Below are positions 19,259 to 29,775 of a stretch of DNA of 64,000 nt, piece by piece. This stretch comes from Actinobacillus seminis (lineage in GTDB: Bacteria > Pseudomonadota > Gammaproteobacteria > Enterobacterales > Pasteurellaceae). Where the stretch lies: contig NZ_NLFK01000003.1 in NCBI RefSeq assembly GCF_002263215.1, forward strand, positions 1 through 64,000, written 5' to 3'. The position numbers and the translations under genes were made by a program. How positions within the stretch are numbered: position 1 is the stretch's first letter; every line of letters starts with the position of its first letter. The notes under the pieces were generated by a model. That model saw nothing but the letters and a program-made list of their open reading frames with translations. It had not been told where the DNA came from and did not search any database.

Positions 19259-19601
19259 CGGCTTGCTCCTTTTGTTGCTTTTTCAAGGCTTTTTCCGCCT
19301 CTTTTTTCAATTGTGCTTCTTTTTGCTGCTGTTCGGCACGTTTTCGACGAATCTCTTTCGGATCCGCCAGCAATGGACGGTAAATTTCAATCCGATCGCC
19401 ATCATGCAACTGATCGGTTAATTTTGCCGGACGGCTGAAAATGCCCACTTTATTTTCACGCAAATCAATTTCGGTAAATTGTTGCAAAATACCGGATTGC
19501 AGAATTGCCGCTTGGATCACGGTTCCTTCATCCACCGTCATTTTTTTCAAAAAATAACGCTGTGGCAAGGCATAGGCAATTTCAATATTAATAAGCGCCA
19601 C
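19251..19601 (-). CDS. rnfH: RnfH family ubiquitin-like protein
   Basis: The product (about 116 residues) has the RnfH beta-grasp pattern: [49 protein letters not shown], then a basic Lys/Gln tail. Its exact role is unknown; the name comes from neighbourhood with Rnf genes in some species. I chose the GTG at 19601, because a strong GGAGG lies nine bases upstream and the residues before it belong to the overlapping ratA end. The gene overlaps both ratA (upstream) and roxA (downstream), so the four-gene operon is tightly coupled. Confidence 0.88.
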   Translation of the reverse strand: MALINIEIAYALPQRYFLKKMTVDEGTVIQAAILQSGILQQFTEIDLRENKVGIFSRPAKLTDQLHDGDRIEIYRPLLADPKEIRRKRAEQQQKEAQLKKEAEKALKKQQKEQAGD

Positions 19602-20031
19602 GATGATAAACCTCCTTTGCGCGTTGTTTAAAAGCATCCACCATTTTACCGGTTAAATGGGTAAAAATTTGTCCGAAAGCAAAGGAAATAACCGGATTGG
19701 AAAATTCAAACGATAAATCTAAGGAGATGATACTGGATTGTTCGTCCACTTCTTCAAAGCGCCATTCGCCCTGTAAAAATTTAAACGGCCCCTCGACCAA
19801 TTGCATTTTGATGGAATGATAGGGTTGCATTTGGTTTCGGGTGGTAAATTTTTGGCTGATGCCGGCTTTGCTGATGACCAATTCGGCAGTTAGACGTTGT
19901 GCCTCGCACATCAATGTACGCCCAGCGACGCAGCCCGGCACAAACTCAGAATAACGTTCATAATCATTGACTAAGTCATACATTTGCTTGGCGCTATACG
20001 CCACTAAAGCCCGTTGATTTACTGTTGGCAT
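19588..20031 (-). CDS. ratA: RatA-like START-domain protein
   Basis: This 147-residue START/polyketide-cyclase-like protein matches the RatA/Coq10 family: [18 protein letters not shown] near the N-terminus, [17 protein letters not shown] in the centre and [16 protein letters not shown] near the end. E. coli RatA was reported to interfere with 70S formation, while Coq10 relatives bind ubiquinone; which applies here is not decided by sequence. In Pasteurellaceae and enterobacteria it pairs with rnfH as seen here (14-bp overlap). The start follows the family consensus [10 protein letters not shown]. Confidence 0.9.
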   Translation of the reverse strand: MPTVNQRALVAYSAKQMYDLVNDYERYSEFVPGCVAGRTLMCEAQRLTAELVISKAGISQKFTTRNQMQPYHSIKMQLVEGPFKFLQGEWRFEEVDEQSSIISLDLSFEFSNPVISFAFGQIFTHLTGKMVDAFKQRAKEVYHRGAY

Positions 20032-20105
20032 TGCTAATAAGCCTTATTTTAAATTGACATTTTGTGTATTATAACGGAAAAGTGCGGTCAAAATAAGGAA
20101 GAAAT

Positions 20106-20231
20106 ATGAATTGGATATGGTTTGCGGTCGGTTCGGTATTTTTCGGCGGCTTAATCGCCATTTTAGCTAAACTTGGCGTGGTGATCCGCAAGAAAAGCCG
20201 GTTATCCATGCGTTATCATTTGAGCTGGTAG
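20106..20231 (+). CDS. 41-residue single-pass membrane protein
   Basis: A small open frame encodes [20 protein letters not shown] followed by [21 protein letters not shown]. One hydrophobic segment (residues about 4-24) is followed by a basic tail, a positive-inside pattern that would leave the C-terminus in the cytoplasm. AAGGA sits about seven bases before the ATG. The stop TAG is 49 bp ahead of pth. An uptake signal lies just upstream (20079-20090). I do not recognise a named family. The good ribosome binding site and codon use make it likely real. Confidence 0.6.
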   Translation: MNWIWFAVGSVFFGGLIAILAKLGVVIRKKSRLSMRYHLSW

Positions 20232-20280
20232 CATATTTCCGTTACAATATCGCACCTTTTTATCTTCGGAATATCGTGAT

Positions 20281-20865
20281 ATGTCAGAAATTAAATTAAT
20301 TGTCGGCTTGGGCAATCCCGGTGAAAAATATGCTCAAACCCGCCATAACGCCGGCGAATGGTTACTTGAACGCCTTGCCCGTCAATTTAATTTGAATTTT
20401 AAAGAAGAAAGTAAATTCTTTGGCAAAACCGCACGCGCACTGATTACTGGTAATGAAGTCCGTTTTTTAATTCCAACCACCTTCATGAATTTAAGCGGCA
20501 AAGCGGTAGGCGCGATAGCAACCTTTTATCGTATTTCCCCTGAGCAAATCTTAATCGTACATGATGAATTGGATTTGCCGCCCGGCGTGGCTAAAATCAA
20601 ATTAGGTGGCGGGCATGGCGGGCATAACGGATTGCGTGACAGCATTGCGCAACTTGCCAACAATAAAAATTTTTACCGTTTAAGAATTGGTATCGGTCAC
20701 CCGGGTGATAAGAATCTAGTGGCGGCTTATGTATTAGGCAAACCCTCGCCAACCGACGGGCAGTTAATTGATAAAGCCTTGGATGAAGCAGCGGTTTGTA
20801 TTGAGGTGTTACTCAAAGACGGTATTGCCAAAGCTACTAATCGTTTAAACAGTTTTAAAGCATAG
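20281..20865 (+). CDS. pth: Peptidyl-tRNA hydrolase
   Basis: Pth releases peptides from peptidyl-tRNA that drops off ribosomes. The 194-residue sequence shows [20 protein letters not shown] with the catalytic His22, [12 protein letters not shown] with the substrate-binding Asn, and [10 protein letters not shown] with the catalytic Asp. [14 protein letters not shown] also fits. The length is normal. It is followed after 22 bp by ychF, a widely conserved pair. Confidence 0.97.
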   Translation: MSEIKLIVGLGNPGEKYAQTRHNAGEWLLERLARQFNLNFKEESKFFGKTARALITGNEVRFLIPTTFMNLSGKAVGAIATFYRISPEQILIVHDELDLPPGVAKIKLGGGHGGHNGLRDSIAQLANNKNFYRLRIGIGHPGDKNLVAAYVLGKPSPTDGQLIDKALDEAAVCIEVLLKDGIAKATNRLNSFKA

Positions 20866-20887
20866 CAAATAGCAAAAGGAAAAAATT

Positions 20888-21979
20888 ATGGGATTTAAAT
20901 GTGGTATCGTAGGCTTACCTAACGTAGGCAAATCGACCCTTTTTAATGCACTCACCAAAGCCGGTATCGAAGCGGCAAATTATCCGTTCTGTACCATTGA
21001 ACCCAACACCGGCGTTGTTCCAATGCCGGATCCGCGCATGGATGCGTTGGCGGAAATTGTCAAACCGGAACGTATATTACCAACCACTATGGAATTTGTG
21101 GATATTGCCGGTCTGGTTGCCGGAGCCAGCAAAGGTGAAGGCTTGGGCAATAAATTTTTAGCCAATATTCGTGAAACTGATGCGATTGGTCATGTAGTTC
21201 GTTGTTTTGAAAATGATGATATTGTTCACGTTGCCGGCAAAATCGATCCTGCCGAAGATATTGATACCATCAATACCGAATTAGCACTTGCCGACCTAGA
21301 CAGTTGTGAGCGCGCTATTCAACGTTTGCAAAAACGTGCTAAAGGCGGCGATAAAGACGCGAAATTTGAACTTTCAGTGATGGAAAAAATCTTGCCCGTG
21401 CTAGAAAATGCCGGCATGATTCGTTCTATCGGGTTGGATAAAGAAGAATTGCAGGCGATCAAAAGCTATAACTTTTTGACCTTAAAACCCACTATGTACA
21501 TTGCCAACGTCAATGAAGACGGTTTTGAAAATAACCCATATTTGGATTTAGTACGCGCTATCGCGGAAAAAGAAGGCGCGGTGGTCGTCCCTGTTTGTGC
21601 CGCTATCGAAGCGGAAATTGCCGAATTGGATGATGATGAAAAAGTGGAGTTTTTACAAGATTTAGGTATTGAAGAACCGGGGTTAAACCGTGTAATTCGC
21701 GCGGGCTATGCATTATTAAATTTACAAACTTACTTTACCGCAGGCGTTAAAGAAGTGCGTGCATGGACAGTTTCCGTCGGCGCAACCGCACCCAAAGCCG
21801 CCGCGGTTATCCACACCGACTTTGAAAAAGGCTTTATTCGTGCCGAAGTAATCGCCTATGAAGATTTTATCCAATACAAAGGCGAAAACGGTGCCAAAGA
21901 AGCCGGCAAATGGCGTTTGGAAGGTAAAGATTATGTGGTTCAAGACGGTGATGTCATGCATTTCCGTTTTAATGTGTAA
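20888..21979 (+). CDS. ychF: Redox-regulated ATPase YchF
   Basis: YchF (OLA1 family) is an Obg-like P-loop NTPase that prefers ATP and binds ribosomes. The 363-residue protein has [15 protein letters not shown] (G1), [10 protein letters not shown] (switch I), [19 protein letters not shown] (G3) and a C-terminal TGS domain. AAGGAAAAAATT precedes the start. It is transcribed with pth and ends before a strong terminator. Confidence 0.97.
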   Translation: MGFKCGIVGLPNVGKSTLFNALTKAGIEAANYPFCTIEPNTGVVPMPDPRMDALAEIVKPERILPTTMEFVDIAGLVAGASKGEGLGNKFLANIRETDAIGHVVRCFENDDIVHVAGKIDPAEDIDTINTELALADLDSCERAIQRLQKRAKGGDKDAKFELSVMEKILPVLENAGMIRSIGLDKEELQAIKSYNFLTLKPTMYIANVNEDGFENNPYLDLVRAIAEKEGAVVVPVCAAIEAEIAELDDDEKVEFLQDLGIEEPGLNRVIRAGYALLNLQTYFTAGVKEVRAWTVSVGATAPKAAAVIHTDFEKGFIRAEVIAYEDFIQYKGENGAKEAGKWRLEGKDYVVQDGDVMHFRFNV

Positions 21980-22039
21980 TTCATTTAAGCAAATGCACTA
22001 AGTTATCACGATTTATTCTTAAAAACGTTGAAAAATCCT

Positions 22040-22071
22040 ACCGCACTTTCTTTAAAGTGCGGTTATTTTTT
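22040..22071 (+). terminator. Uptake-signal terminator after ychF
   Basis: ACCGCACTTT (22040-22049), loop CTTT, AAAGTGCGGT (22054-22063) and a T-rich tail form a classical terminator built from two inverted uptake signals. Confidence 0.85.
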
Positions 22072-22169
22072 TATAAAATCGAAAGAATTCAGTTTTACGC
22101 TAAGGCGAAAAACAAAAAACCTTTTTCGCTTTTTTATTTATCAAAAAGAAGGAAAAATAAGGAAAAATA

Positions 22170-23061
22170 ATGACAATCACAATCCTTGATGGCGGGATGA
22201 GCCGAGAGCTAATGCGTTTAAATGCACCTTTTCGTCAACCGGAATGGTCGGCATTATCGCTTTATGAAAAACCAAGTGCGGTACAGCTGGTACACGAAGA
22301 ATTTATTCAACATGGCGCAGAAGTGATCACCACCAATAGCTATGCGGTAGTGCCTTTTCATATCGGGGAACAACGTTTTACCACCGACGGGAAAACGCTG
22401 GCAGATCTTGCCGGACGTTTGGCGAAAAGTGCGGTGCAAAATAGCGGCAAATCCACCCAAATTGCCGGTTCCTTGCCGCCACTTTTCGGATCTTATCGTC
22501 CGGATTTATTTGATGCCAAACGGGTGAAAGAAATTGCGCAACCGATTATTGACGGATTGGCGCCTTATGTGGATTTTTGGTTGTGTGAAACGCAAAGTGC
22601 AATCATTGAGCCGCAATCTATTAAACCATTGTTGCCGGATAATCGTCCGCTTTGGGTGTCTTTTACGCTCACCGACGACGAACCGACACCGCAGCCACAA
22701 CTGCGTTCCGGCGAAAGTGTGAAAAGTGCGGTAGAAAAAATGCTTGAATTGGGCGTTGAAGCAATTTTGTTTAATTGTTGCCAACCGGAAGTCATTGAGC
22801 AAGCCTTGCAAGTAACACAAGCCACCTTAGCTGAACATCAAGCGCAACATATTCGTATCGGCGCTTATGCTAACGCCTTTGCGCCTCAACCCAAAGATGC
22901 TACCGCTAATGACGGATTGGATGAAGTGCGACAAGATTTGGATCCTGAAAGCTATTTGCTATGGGCAAAAAAACTGGGTGAACTGCGGTGCGACCATTGT
23001 CGGTGGCTGCTGCGGGATCGGCGTGGAATATATTCAACATTTATCGACGCATTTAAAATAA
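22170..23061 (+). pseudogene. mmuM: Homocysteine S-methyltransferase, one-base frameshift near the 3' end
   Basis: MmuM transfers a methyl group from S-methylmethionine or SAM to homocysteine, giving methionine. The first zinc-ligand motif FNCCQPEVIEQAL is in frame. The second, GGCCGIG, is read only in the +1 frame (22867-23061, ...NCGATIVGGCCGIG). The switch is a run of seven A at 22967-22973; six A would restore a single frame ending at 23061 after STHLK. As given, the zero frame continues with a random tail to 23093, overlapping the next start. Because many such homopolymer slips occur in this window, I regard this as a sequencing error, and the gene as likely functional (about 296 residues). 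Confidence 0.85.
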
Positions 23062-23082
23062 CCGGCAACATTAAGGATTGTT

Positions 23083-24498
23083 ATGTCAAATAAAAAAATT
23101 GGTCTCATTTCGCTTACCGCTTTAGTATTAAGCTCCATGATCGGATCGGGAATTTTTAGTTTACCGCAAAATATGGCAGCCGTTGCCGGCTCCGAAGCCT
23201 TACTTATCGGTTGGACAATTACCGGCGTCGGTATTATTTTCCTTGGATTATCATTTTTTTATATTTCGCGCCTAAAACCGGAGTTAGACGGTGGGATTTA
23301 TACCTACGCCCGCGAAGGCTTTGGCGATTTGATGGGGTTTATGTCTGCTTGGGGTTATTGGCTTTGTGCAACCATTGGGATTGTCGGCTATTTAGTGGTC
23401 GCCTTTGAAGGTATCGGCACCTTTACCGACAGTGAAAACCAAATGATTTTCGGGCAAGGTAATACTATCGCGTCCTTTATTGGTTCCTCCATTATCGTGT
23501 GGTTGGTACATATTTTGATCGCGCGCGGAGTCAAAGAGGCGGCATCAGTTAATCTGATTGCGACCTTCGTTAAAGTATTTCCGTTAGTGTTATTTATCGG
23601 TTTGGCATTGTGGTATTTTTCACCGCAAACCTTCAGCCAAGATCTGAAAGGCACCGGTTTAAATAATACCGTCACCGAACAAGTCAAAAACACCATGCTA
23701 ATTACCCTTTGGGTGTTTACCGGCGTAGAGGGTGCCTCCGTGCTATCTGCCCATGCGAAAAAGAAAAGTGATGTCGGACTTGCAACGGTGTTGGGGATTT
23801 TAATCGCCTTAATTCTTTATGTCGCAATTACAGTCTTATCTTTAGGGATTTTACCGCGCGAAGTGATCTCGGAAATGTCTAATCCCTCCATGGCCGGTTT
23901 ATTGGAAAAAATGACGGGATCCGGCGGAAAAATCATCATCACCCTTTGCTTAATTGTCTCCGTACTCGCCTCTTATATTAGCTGGACGATGTATTGTTCT
24001 GAAGTGCCTTATCGCGGCGCACAAAATGGCGCGTTCCCGCAAGCATTGAATAAACTGAACCAAAACGACGTGGCGATTAATTCCCTGTGGTTCACCGGAG
24101 TGGTGGTACAACTTTGTTTATTCTTAGTATTGCTCACCGGCAAAAGCTACGAAACCTTATTGCTTATTTCTACTTCCATGATCTTGGTACCTTACTTGCT
24201 GATCGCGGCTTATTTACTTAAATTAGCCATTGTGCAAAACGCAGCATGGCATATTAAACTCACCGGTTTTCTAGCCACATTATATGGATTATGGATTCTA
24301 TACGCTGCCGGATTGGATTATTTATTGCTTTCTGTGTTGCTTTATGTCCCGGGAATTGGACTTTTCCTTTATTCACGTTACCAATTTTTAGGCAAAAAAT
24401 TGCAACTTAATCAATGGGAAAAAGGGAGCCTCGTATTTATCGGCTTACTTTTTATTTGGGCGATTTATCACAGTATCAATAATATGGATTGGAGTTAA
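23083..24498 (+). CDS. APC-family basic amino-acid/ornithine antiporter
   Basis: This 471-residue inner-membrane protein has about 12 hydrophobic segments. It begins with the APC signature (LTALVLSSMIGSGIFSLPQN). The segments GGIYTYAREGFGDLMGF and WVFTGVEGASVLSAHAKKKSDVG match the arginine/ornithine (ArcD) and lysine antiporter subgroup. Substrate assignment is by family only. Its position behind mmuM suggests methionine-precursor uptake as an alternative, but it does not look like the MmuP subgroup. AAGGATTGTT precedes the ATG. argD lies convergently downstream. Confidence 0.82.
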   Translation: MSNKKIGLISLTALVLSSMIGSGIFSLPQNMAAVAGSEALLIGWTITGVGIIFLGLSFFYISRLKPELDGGIYTYAREGFGDLMGFMSAWGYWLCATIGIVGYLVVAFEGIGTFTDSENQMIFGQGNTIASFIGSSIIVWLVHILIARGVKEAASVNLIATFVKVFPLVLFIGLALWYFSPQTFSQDLKGTGLNNTVTEQVKNTMLITLWVFTGVEGASVLSAHAKKKSDVGLATVLGILIALILYVAITVLSLGILPREVISEMSNPSMAGLLEKMTGSGGKIIITLCLIVSVLASYISWTMYCSEVPYRGAQNGAFPQALNKLNQNDVAINSLWFTGVVVQLCLFLVLLTGKSYETLLLISTSMILVPYLLIAAYLLKLAIVQNAAWHIKLTGFLATLYGLWILYAAGLDYLLLSVLLYVPGIGLFLYSRYQFLGKKLQLNQWEKGSLVFIGLLFIWAIYHSINNMDWS

Positions 24499-24527
24499 TG
24501 ATCGCCTTTATATCCCGATTGTTAACC

Positions 24528-24558
24528 AAAGTGCGGTTAAAATCACCGCACTTTTTAT
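24528..24558. terminator. Uptake-signal terminator
   Basis: AAAGTGCGGT (24528-24537) and ACCGCACTTT (24545-24554) followed by T's form a hairpin between the convergent transporter and argD genes. Confidence 0.8.
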
Positions 24559-24644
24559 TGTCGCTGAAGGAGTTTTTTCGCAAGTCTGCAGTTTGGCAGG
24601 CAAAGAACCGTAGAACGAGGGAACCCCGCCTAAAGATAACCAAT

Positions 24645-25838
24645 TTAGCTCAACGCTTTTTCTAAACGCTGTAAACCGAGAGCCAATTCTTCTTGGCTGA
24701 TGTTTAAGGCTGGAGCGAAGCGAAGTACGTTGGAACCGGCAACTAAAATCATTAAGCCTTGATCAGCAGCTTTTTTGACAAATTCTGTGGATTTTCCATG
24801 GAATTTGTCCACTAATTCCGCTCCGATCAATAATCCTTCGCCGCGAATTTGTTTAAATATTGCATAACGTTGGTTGAGCCGGTGTAGCTTTTCAAGGAAA
24901 TAAGCGGAAGTGCGGTGAACATTTTTTAAGAATTGTGGATCAGATAAAATATCCACTACTTTTCCGGCAACTGCACACCCCAACGGATTACCGCCGAAGG
25001 TGGTTCCGTGTACGCCCGGCGCAAAACTTTTAGCAATATGATCGGTGGTTAGCATAGCACCGATAGGAAAACCGTTACCAAGCGCTTTGGCAGATGTCAA
25101 AATATCCGGGATAACGTTATATTTCATATAGGCGTATAAATAGCCGGTACGAGACAGTCCGGTTTGCACTTCGTCAAAAATCAGCAGCGCGTTGTATTGG
25201 TCACAAAGCTCGCGTAGTCCTTGTAAAAACTCCGCTTTTGCCGGAATGACGCCACTTTCTCCTTGAATAGGTTCAATGATTATCGCACAAGTATGCTCAT
25301 CAATGACGGCTTTGACTGCATCAAGATCGTTGAAAGGGACATGAACAATATCCGCCGGTTTGGGGCCGAAACCGTCAGAGTATTTTGCTTGTCCGCCGAC
25401 GCTGACGGTAAAGAGAGTGCGACCATGGAAACTTTGTTTAAAAGAAATGATTTTGCTTTTTTGATAGCCAAAATGATCTACTGCATAACGACGAGCGAGT
25501 TTTAGTGCCGCTTCATTGGCTTCTGCGCCGGAGTTGACGAACATGACGCGATCGGCAAAGGTTTTTTCCGTTAATTTAGTTGCTAACGCCAAGACCGGTT
25601 CGTTAGTAAACCAGTTGCTGGAATGCCATAACAATTGGCATTGTTGTTGTAATACTGCAACAATTTCTTCATGACAATGTCCGAGAGCGTTAACCGCAAT
25701 GCCGCTGGTGAAATCGATATATTCACGACCGTCCTGATCCCAAACGCGACACCCTTTTCCTTTAACCGGAATAAAATCCGCCGGTGCATAGTTTTGTACC
25801 ATCACTTTTTCAAAAGTGCTTTTTGTGTACTGATGCAT
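24645..25838 (-). CDS. argD: Acetylornithine/succinyldiaminopimelate aminotransferase
   Basis: ArgD is a class III PLP aminotransferase of arginine and lysine synthesis. The 397-residue protein shows [47 protein letters not shown] and the PLP lysine in [15 protein letters not shown]. The length and motifs fit ArgD; a relative such as AstC or a 4-aminobutyrate enzyme is less likely because of the start and GHCHEEIV segment. It is transcribed alone. An ARG-box-like sequence lies about 50-65 bp upstream of its start. Confidence 0.93.
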   Translation of the reverse strand: MHQYTKSTFEKVMVQNYAPADFIPVKGKGCRVWDQDGREYIDFTSGIAVNALGHCHEEIVAVLQQQCQLLWHSSNWFTNEPVLALATKLTEKTFADRVMFVNSGAEANEAALKLARRYAVDHFGYQKSKIISFKQSFHGRTLFTVSVGGQAKYSDGFGPKPADIVHVPFNDLDAVKAVIDEHTCAIIIEPIQGESGVIPAKAEFLQGLRELCDQYNALLIFDEVQTGLSRTGYLYAYMKYNVIPDILTSAKALGNGFPIGAMLTTDHIAKSFAPGVHGTTFGGNPLGCAVAGKVVDILSDPQFLKNVHRTSAYFLEKLHRLNQRYAIFKQIRGEGLLIGAELVDKFHGKSTEFVKKAADQGLMILVAGSNVLRFAPALNISQEELALGLQRLEKALS

Positions 25839-25890
25839 AATTTATCCTTTTATTCAGTATGATGTAGTTTATGAAGCAGTATACTCTCTT

Positions 25891-25904
25891 TGAATAATTA
25901 ATCA
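25891..25904. promoter_or_regulatory. ARG-box-like operator upstream of argD
   Basis: TGAATAATTAATCA fits the ArgR box consensus (TGAATWWWWATTCA) at most positions. A weaker half (CTGAATAAAAGGATA on the minus strand, about 25843-25857) lies nearer the start. Regulation of argD by ArgR is an inference from these sites. Confidence 0.4.
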
Positions 25905-25925
25905 AATAAACGCATAAAAATTCAA

Positions 25926-27377
25926 TCAATTGGTGCCGCCCACGGTGATTTTTTCAATTTTTAACGCCGGTTGACCTACGCCCACCGGTACGCTTTGTCC
26001 TTCTTTGCCGCAAACTCCAATGCCATGATCCAATTCTACTTCATCCGAGACCATGGAAATATTTTGCATAACTTCAATACCGCTGCCGATAAGCGTTGCA
26101 CCTTTCACCGGTTTGGTAATTTTACCTTTTTCGATAAGATAGGCTTCAGAGGTGGAGAAAACAAATTTGCCGGAAGTAATATCCACTTGACCGCCACCAA
26201 AGTGCGGTGCAAAAATGCCGAGATCTACAGACGCGACCAAATCATCAAATTTACTTTTTCCCGCCAGCATATAAGTATTGGTCATCCGTGGCAGCGGTAA
26301 ATGGGCATAAGATTCGCGACGTCCGTTTCCGGTTGGTTGGGTTCCCATTAAGTGAGCATTCATTTTATCTTGCATATAACCTTGCAAAATTCCTTCTTTA
26401 ATCAATGTGTTACATTGACCTGGTACGCCTTCATCATCAATGGTAATGGAGCCGCGACGATTTGGCAGCGTCCCATCATCAACAATAGTACACAGCGGTG
26501 AGGTAACCAATTCGCCAATTTTTCCGCTGAATAATGAACTTTCTTTGCGGTTAAAATCGCCTTCTAAACCATGCCCAATCGCTTCATGCAATAAGACACC
26601 CGGCCAGCCCGCCCCCAATACTACCGGCATTAAACCGGCAGGAGCAGGCACAGCGCTAAGATTTACTAAGGCTTGACGTACCGCTTGTTTGGTAAAATAA
26701 ACCGCTCTTATTTCATTTTGATAAGACTCAAGGAACCAATCTAAGCCAAAACGTCCCCCCAATCCGGCACCGCCGCGTTCCCGTTTTCCATCCTGTTCCA
26801 CAAGTACGGAAATAGACAAACGCACTAACGGGCGAATATCGGCGGCTAGCGTACCGTCGGTAGCAACAACTAAGACTTCTTCATATACGGAACTTAAGCT
26901 GGCGGAAACTTGAATCACTCGAGGATCTTCGGCTCGTGCCACGCGATCTACTAAATGTAGCAATTCAATTTTTTTCTCTTTGGTTAAACTGTCTAGCGGA
27001 TTAATGGCTTGGTAGCGCAAGATAGGAGCTACTGGATTAAAGGCATTTGGCGTAATGATATTCCCTTGTTTGATTTGAGCGATACCTTTGACTGCATTGG
27101 CGCATTGTTGTAATCCTGCGAGTGTAATTTGATCAGAATAGGCAAATCCCGTTTTTTCGCCACTTACTGCGCGCACACCAACACCGCGATCAATATGAAA
27201 TCCACCTTCTTTGATGATGCTATCTTCGAGTACCCAGTTTTCATCTTGGCTTAATTGAAAATAGAGATCTGCATAATCTAAATGCCGATGAGAAAGTTGA
27301 TCGAAAATATTGGATAAATCTTGTAGCGCAAGTTGGCTCGGTGCGAGCAAAGATTGGGTGACTTTATTTAATAACAT
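25926..27377 (-). CDS. tldD: Metalloprotease TldD
   Basis: TldD forms a heterodimer with PmbA/TldE that degrades unfolded peptides, including CcdA and microcin precursors. The 483-residue protein has the zinc motif [12 protein letters not shown] and the conserved C-terminal glycine-rich segments ([10 protein letters not shown]-like [24 protein letters not shown]). The length is normal. It is read alone on the minus strand. pmbA is not in the window. Confidence 0.95.
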   Translation of the reverse strand: MLLNKVTQSLLAPSQLALQDLSNIFDQLSHRHLDYADLYFQLSQDENWVLEDSIIKEGGFHIDRGVGVRAVSGEKTGFAYSDQITLAGLQQCANAVKGIAQIKQGNIITPNAFNPVAPILRYQAINPLDSLTKEKKIELLHLVDRVARAEDPRVIQVSASLSSVYEEVLVVATDGTLAADIRPLVRLSISVLVEQDGKRERGGAGLGGRFGLDWFLESYQNEIRAVYFTKQAVRQALVNLSAVPAPAGLMPVVLGAGWPGVLLHEAIGHGLEGDFNRKESSLFSGKIGELVTSPLCTIVDDGTLPNRRGSITIDDEGVPGQCNTLIKEGILQGYMQDKMNAHLMGTQPTGNGRRESYAHLPLPRMTNTYMLAGKSKFDDLVASVDLGIFAPHFGGGQVDITSGKFVFSTSEAYLIEKGKITKPVKGATLIGSGIEVMQNISMVSDEVELDHGIGVCGKEGQSVPVGVGQPALKIEKITVGGTN

Positions 27378-27440
27378 AAGGTTGTCTCGGAATGCTTGTT
27401 TTTGTTTAAATACGTAGAAGCGCGTTAATTATTGGAAAGC

Positions 27441-27459
27441 GCTCCATCAATGATGGAGC
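27441..27459. other. Hairpin between uvrD and tldD
   Basis: GCTCCATCA (27441-27449) and TGATGGAGC (27451-27459) pair almost without a loop. No T-run follows on either strand, so it is not a clear terminator. It may be a protein-binding palindrome in the tldD promoter region. Confidence 0.35.
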
Positions 27460-27557
27460 AGAGTATAACATTGATTATAGGGATAAACTATCTTGTTAAA
27501 ACATGAAAAAATTTGAGCGCACTTTGGGTCAAATCATGCATGGATAATTTATCCTTA

Positions 27558-29744
27558 CTAATTTGTTAGCGTCAACTTAGCCAAATGAGCAATGAGCCAT
27601 TTAATCCCTTGTCCTTGAAAAGCAATTTGCAAACGGGTATTATTTTCAGCACCTTCGATATTGATAATCGTCCCTTGACCAAATTTTTCGTGTTTGACTT
27701 TTTGCCCGACACGCCAGCCGCTATCCGATAACAAGGCTTCCTGTTTTAATTGTCCAACCATTGCCTGATTATAGGCACGAGTCACGGTTCCTCGAATACG
27801 TACTTCGCGCACGCATTCTTTTGGCAATTCATTGAGAAATCGAGAAGGAAAGTGTCGTTCTTCTTTAGCGTATAAACGACGACTTTCGGCATAACATAGG
27901 GTCAATTTTTGTTTGGCTCGTGTAATGCCAACATAAGCCAAGCGACGTTCCTCTTCCAGACGATCCATATCCATCATGGAACGACTACTTGGAAAAATTT
28001 CTTCCTCCATTCCTACGATAAACACGCGTGGAAATTCCAGCCCTTTGGAGGAGTGTAGGGTCATCATTTCGACATAAGATTGATGTGGTGAGGCTTGTTC
28101 TTCACCGGATTCCAGCGAGGCGTGCGTTAAAAATGCTATCAAATCCGTCATCTCTTCTGCTTCGTCCGGTTTAATAAATTCTTTAGTCGCATTGACTAAT
28201 TCTTCCAAGTTTTCAATGCGCACTTCGCCTTTTTCACCTTTCTCTTGTTGATACATCACATACAAACCGGAATGTTTGATCACAAAATCCGTTTGTTCAA
28301 ACAGCGGCATTTCTTCCGTATCATGCTGCAAGGAATTGACTAATTCAATAAAGCGTAACAGGGCGGTTGCGGAACGAGACGCCAGCATATTTTCTTGAAT
28401 TGCAACGTGGGTCGCTTGCCACAAGGTTAATTGTCGCTCACGGGCGACATTACGCAAAATATCTAAAGTGCGATCGCCGATACTGCGTGCCGGTGTATTG
28501 ACCACTCGTTCAAAAGCCGCATCATCTTGTCGATTGGCGATTAAGCGCAAATAAGCCAGCGCATCTTTAATTTCTTGACGTTCAAAAAAGCGCATTCCGC
28601 CATAAATCCGATAGGGAATATTGGCGCGAATTAAGGCTTCTTCCAGTACGCGGGATTGACTGTTGCTGCGATACAAAATCGCACAGTCATCCAACTTTCC
28701 GCCATCTTCAAGCCAGCGGTTAATTTGACCGGAAACAAATAGCGCCTCATCCAACTCATTAAATGCAGCATAAATATCAATTGGATCGCCTTGTTCACCG
28801 GCAGTCCAAAGATTTTTCCCTAACCGATTAGAGTTATTGGCAATTAATTGGTTAGCACTTTGCAAAATATTACCGGTTGAACGGTAGTTTTGTTCCAAGC
28901 GGATCGTCTGCGCTTGAGAAAAATCTTGTAGAAAACGATGGATATTTTTTATTTTCGCACCGCGCCAACCATAAATGGATTGATCGTCGTCACCGACAAT
29001 CATCACTTTGCCATGTGCACCTGCTAATAATTTAATCCATGCATACTGAATATTATTGGTATCTTGGAATTCGTCCACGAGAATATGCTGAAATCGTTGT
29101 CGATAACGTTGTAAAATCAGCGGTTTTTTTAGGAATAATTCATAGGCTCGCAATAATAATTCGGAAAAATCAACCAAACCGGCACGATCACAAGCATCTT
29201 GATAAATTTTATAAATTTTAATCCATTCCCGTTCTTCACGATCATTATTGTCATCAATTTGATGCGGGCGCAAACCTTCTTCTTTTTTGTTATTAATGTA
29301 CCAGCAGGCTTGTTTGTAAGGATAGATTTTTTCATCATACTGATGAGATTTCATTAAGCGTTTGACTAAACGAAGTTGATCTTCGCTGTCTAAAATTTGA
29401 AAATCTTGCGGCAATCCAGCATCTAAGTGATGTGCGCGCAAGAGGCGATGGGCAATACTGTGGAAAGTGCCTACCCACATTCCGAATAAGCGTTGGGAAG
29501 AATATTTAGCGAGGGTATTTTCTATACGAGAACGCATCTCGGCAGCCGCTTTGTTAGTAAAGGTTACTGCTAAAATACTGCCTTCTGAAATATTTTCGAC
29601 CGCAACCAGCCACGTAATACGATAGGTCAATACTCTTGTTTTCCCACTCCCGGCACCGGCTAAAACCAAATAATTGCCCAAAGGCGCGGCTACCGCTTCC
29701 CGTTGTTTATCATTTAATCCGTCAAGTAATTCTGAAATATCCAT
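27558..29744 (-). CDS. uvrD: DNA helicase II
   Basis: UvrD is the 3'-5' SF1 helicase of nucleotide excision and mismatch repair. The 728-residue protein shows motif I LAGAGSGKTRVL, Ia VTFTNKAAAEM, II VDEFQDTN, III MIVGDDDQSIYGWRGA, IV LEQNYRST, V TLHSSKGLEF and VI YVGITRAKQKL, with a C-terminal Tudor-like tail (VKHEKFGQGTIINIEG). The length matches the family. The downstream neighbour is tldD, and the glycosyltransferase genes lie upstream. Confidence 0.97.
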   Translation of the reverse strand: MDISELLDGLNDKQREAVAAPLGNYLVLAGAGSGKTRVLTYRITWLVAVENISEGSILAVTFTNKAAAEMRSRIENTLAKYSSQRLFGMWVGTFHSIAHRLLRAHHLDAGLPQDFQILDSEDQLRLVKRLMKSHQYDEKIYPYKQACWYINNKKEEGLRPHQIDDNNDREEREWIKIYKIYQDACDRAGLVDFSELLLRAYELFLKKPLILQRYRQRFQHILVDEFQDTNNIQYAWIKLLAGAHGKVMIVGDDDQSIYGWRGAKIKNIHRFLQDFSQAQTIRLEQNYRSTGNILQSANQLIANNSNRLGKNLWTAGEQGDPIDIYAAFNELDEALFVSGQINRWLEDGGKLDDCAILYRSNSQSRVLEEALIRANIPYRIYGGMRFFERQEIKDALAYLRLIANRQDDAAFERVVNTPARSIGDRTLDILRNVARERQLTLWQATHVAIQENMLASRSATALLRFIELVNSLQHDTEEMPLFEQTDFVIKHSGLYVMYQQEKGEKGEVRIENLEELVNATKEFIKPDEAEEMTDLIAFLTHASLESGEEQASPHQSYVEMMTLHSSKGLEFPRVFIVGMEEEIFPSSRSMMDMDRLEEERRLAYVGITRAKQKLTLCYAESRRLYAKEERHFPSRFLNELPKECVREVRIRGTVTRAYNQAMVGQLKQEALLSDSGWRVGQKVKHEKFGQGTIINIEGAENNTRLQIAFQGQGIKWLIAHLAKLTLTN

Positions 29745-29775
29745 TTGCTTGCCACTGTTTTTTTATACAGTCTGA

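Noticed and set aside
27441-27459. Rho-independent terminator between uvrD and tldD
   Set aside because: The palindrome has no following T-run on either strand and almost no loop.
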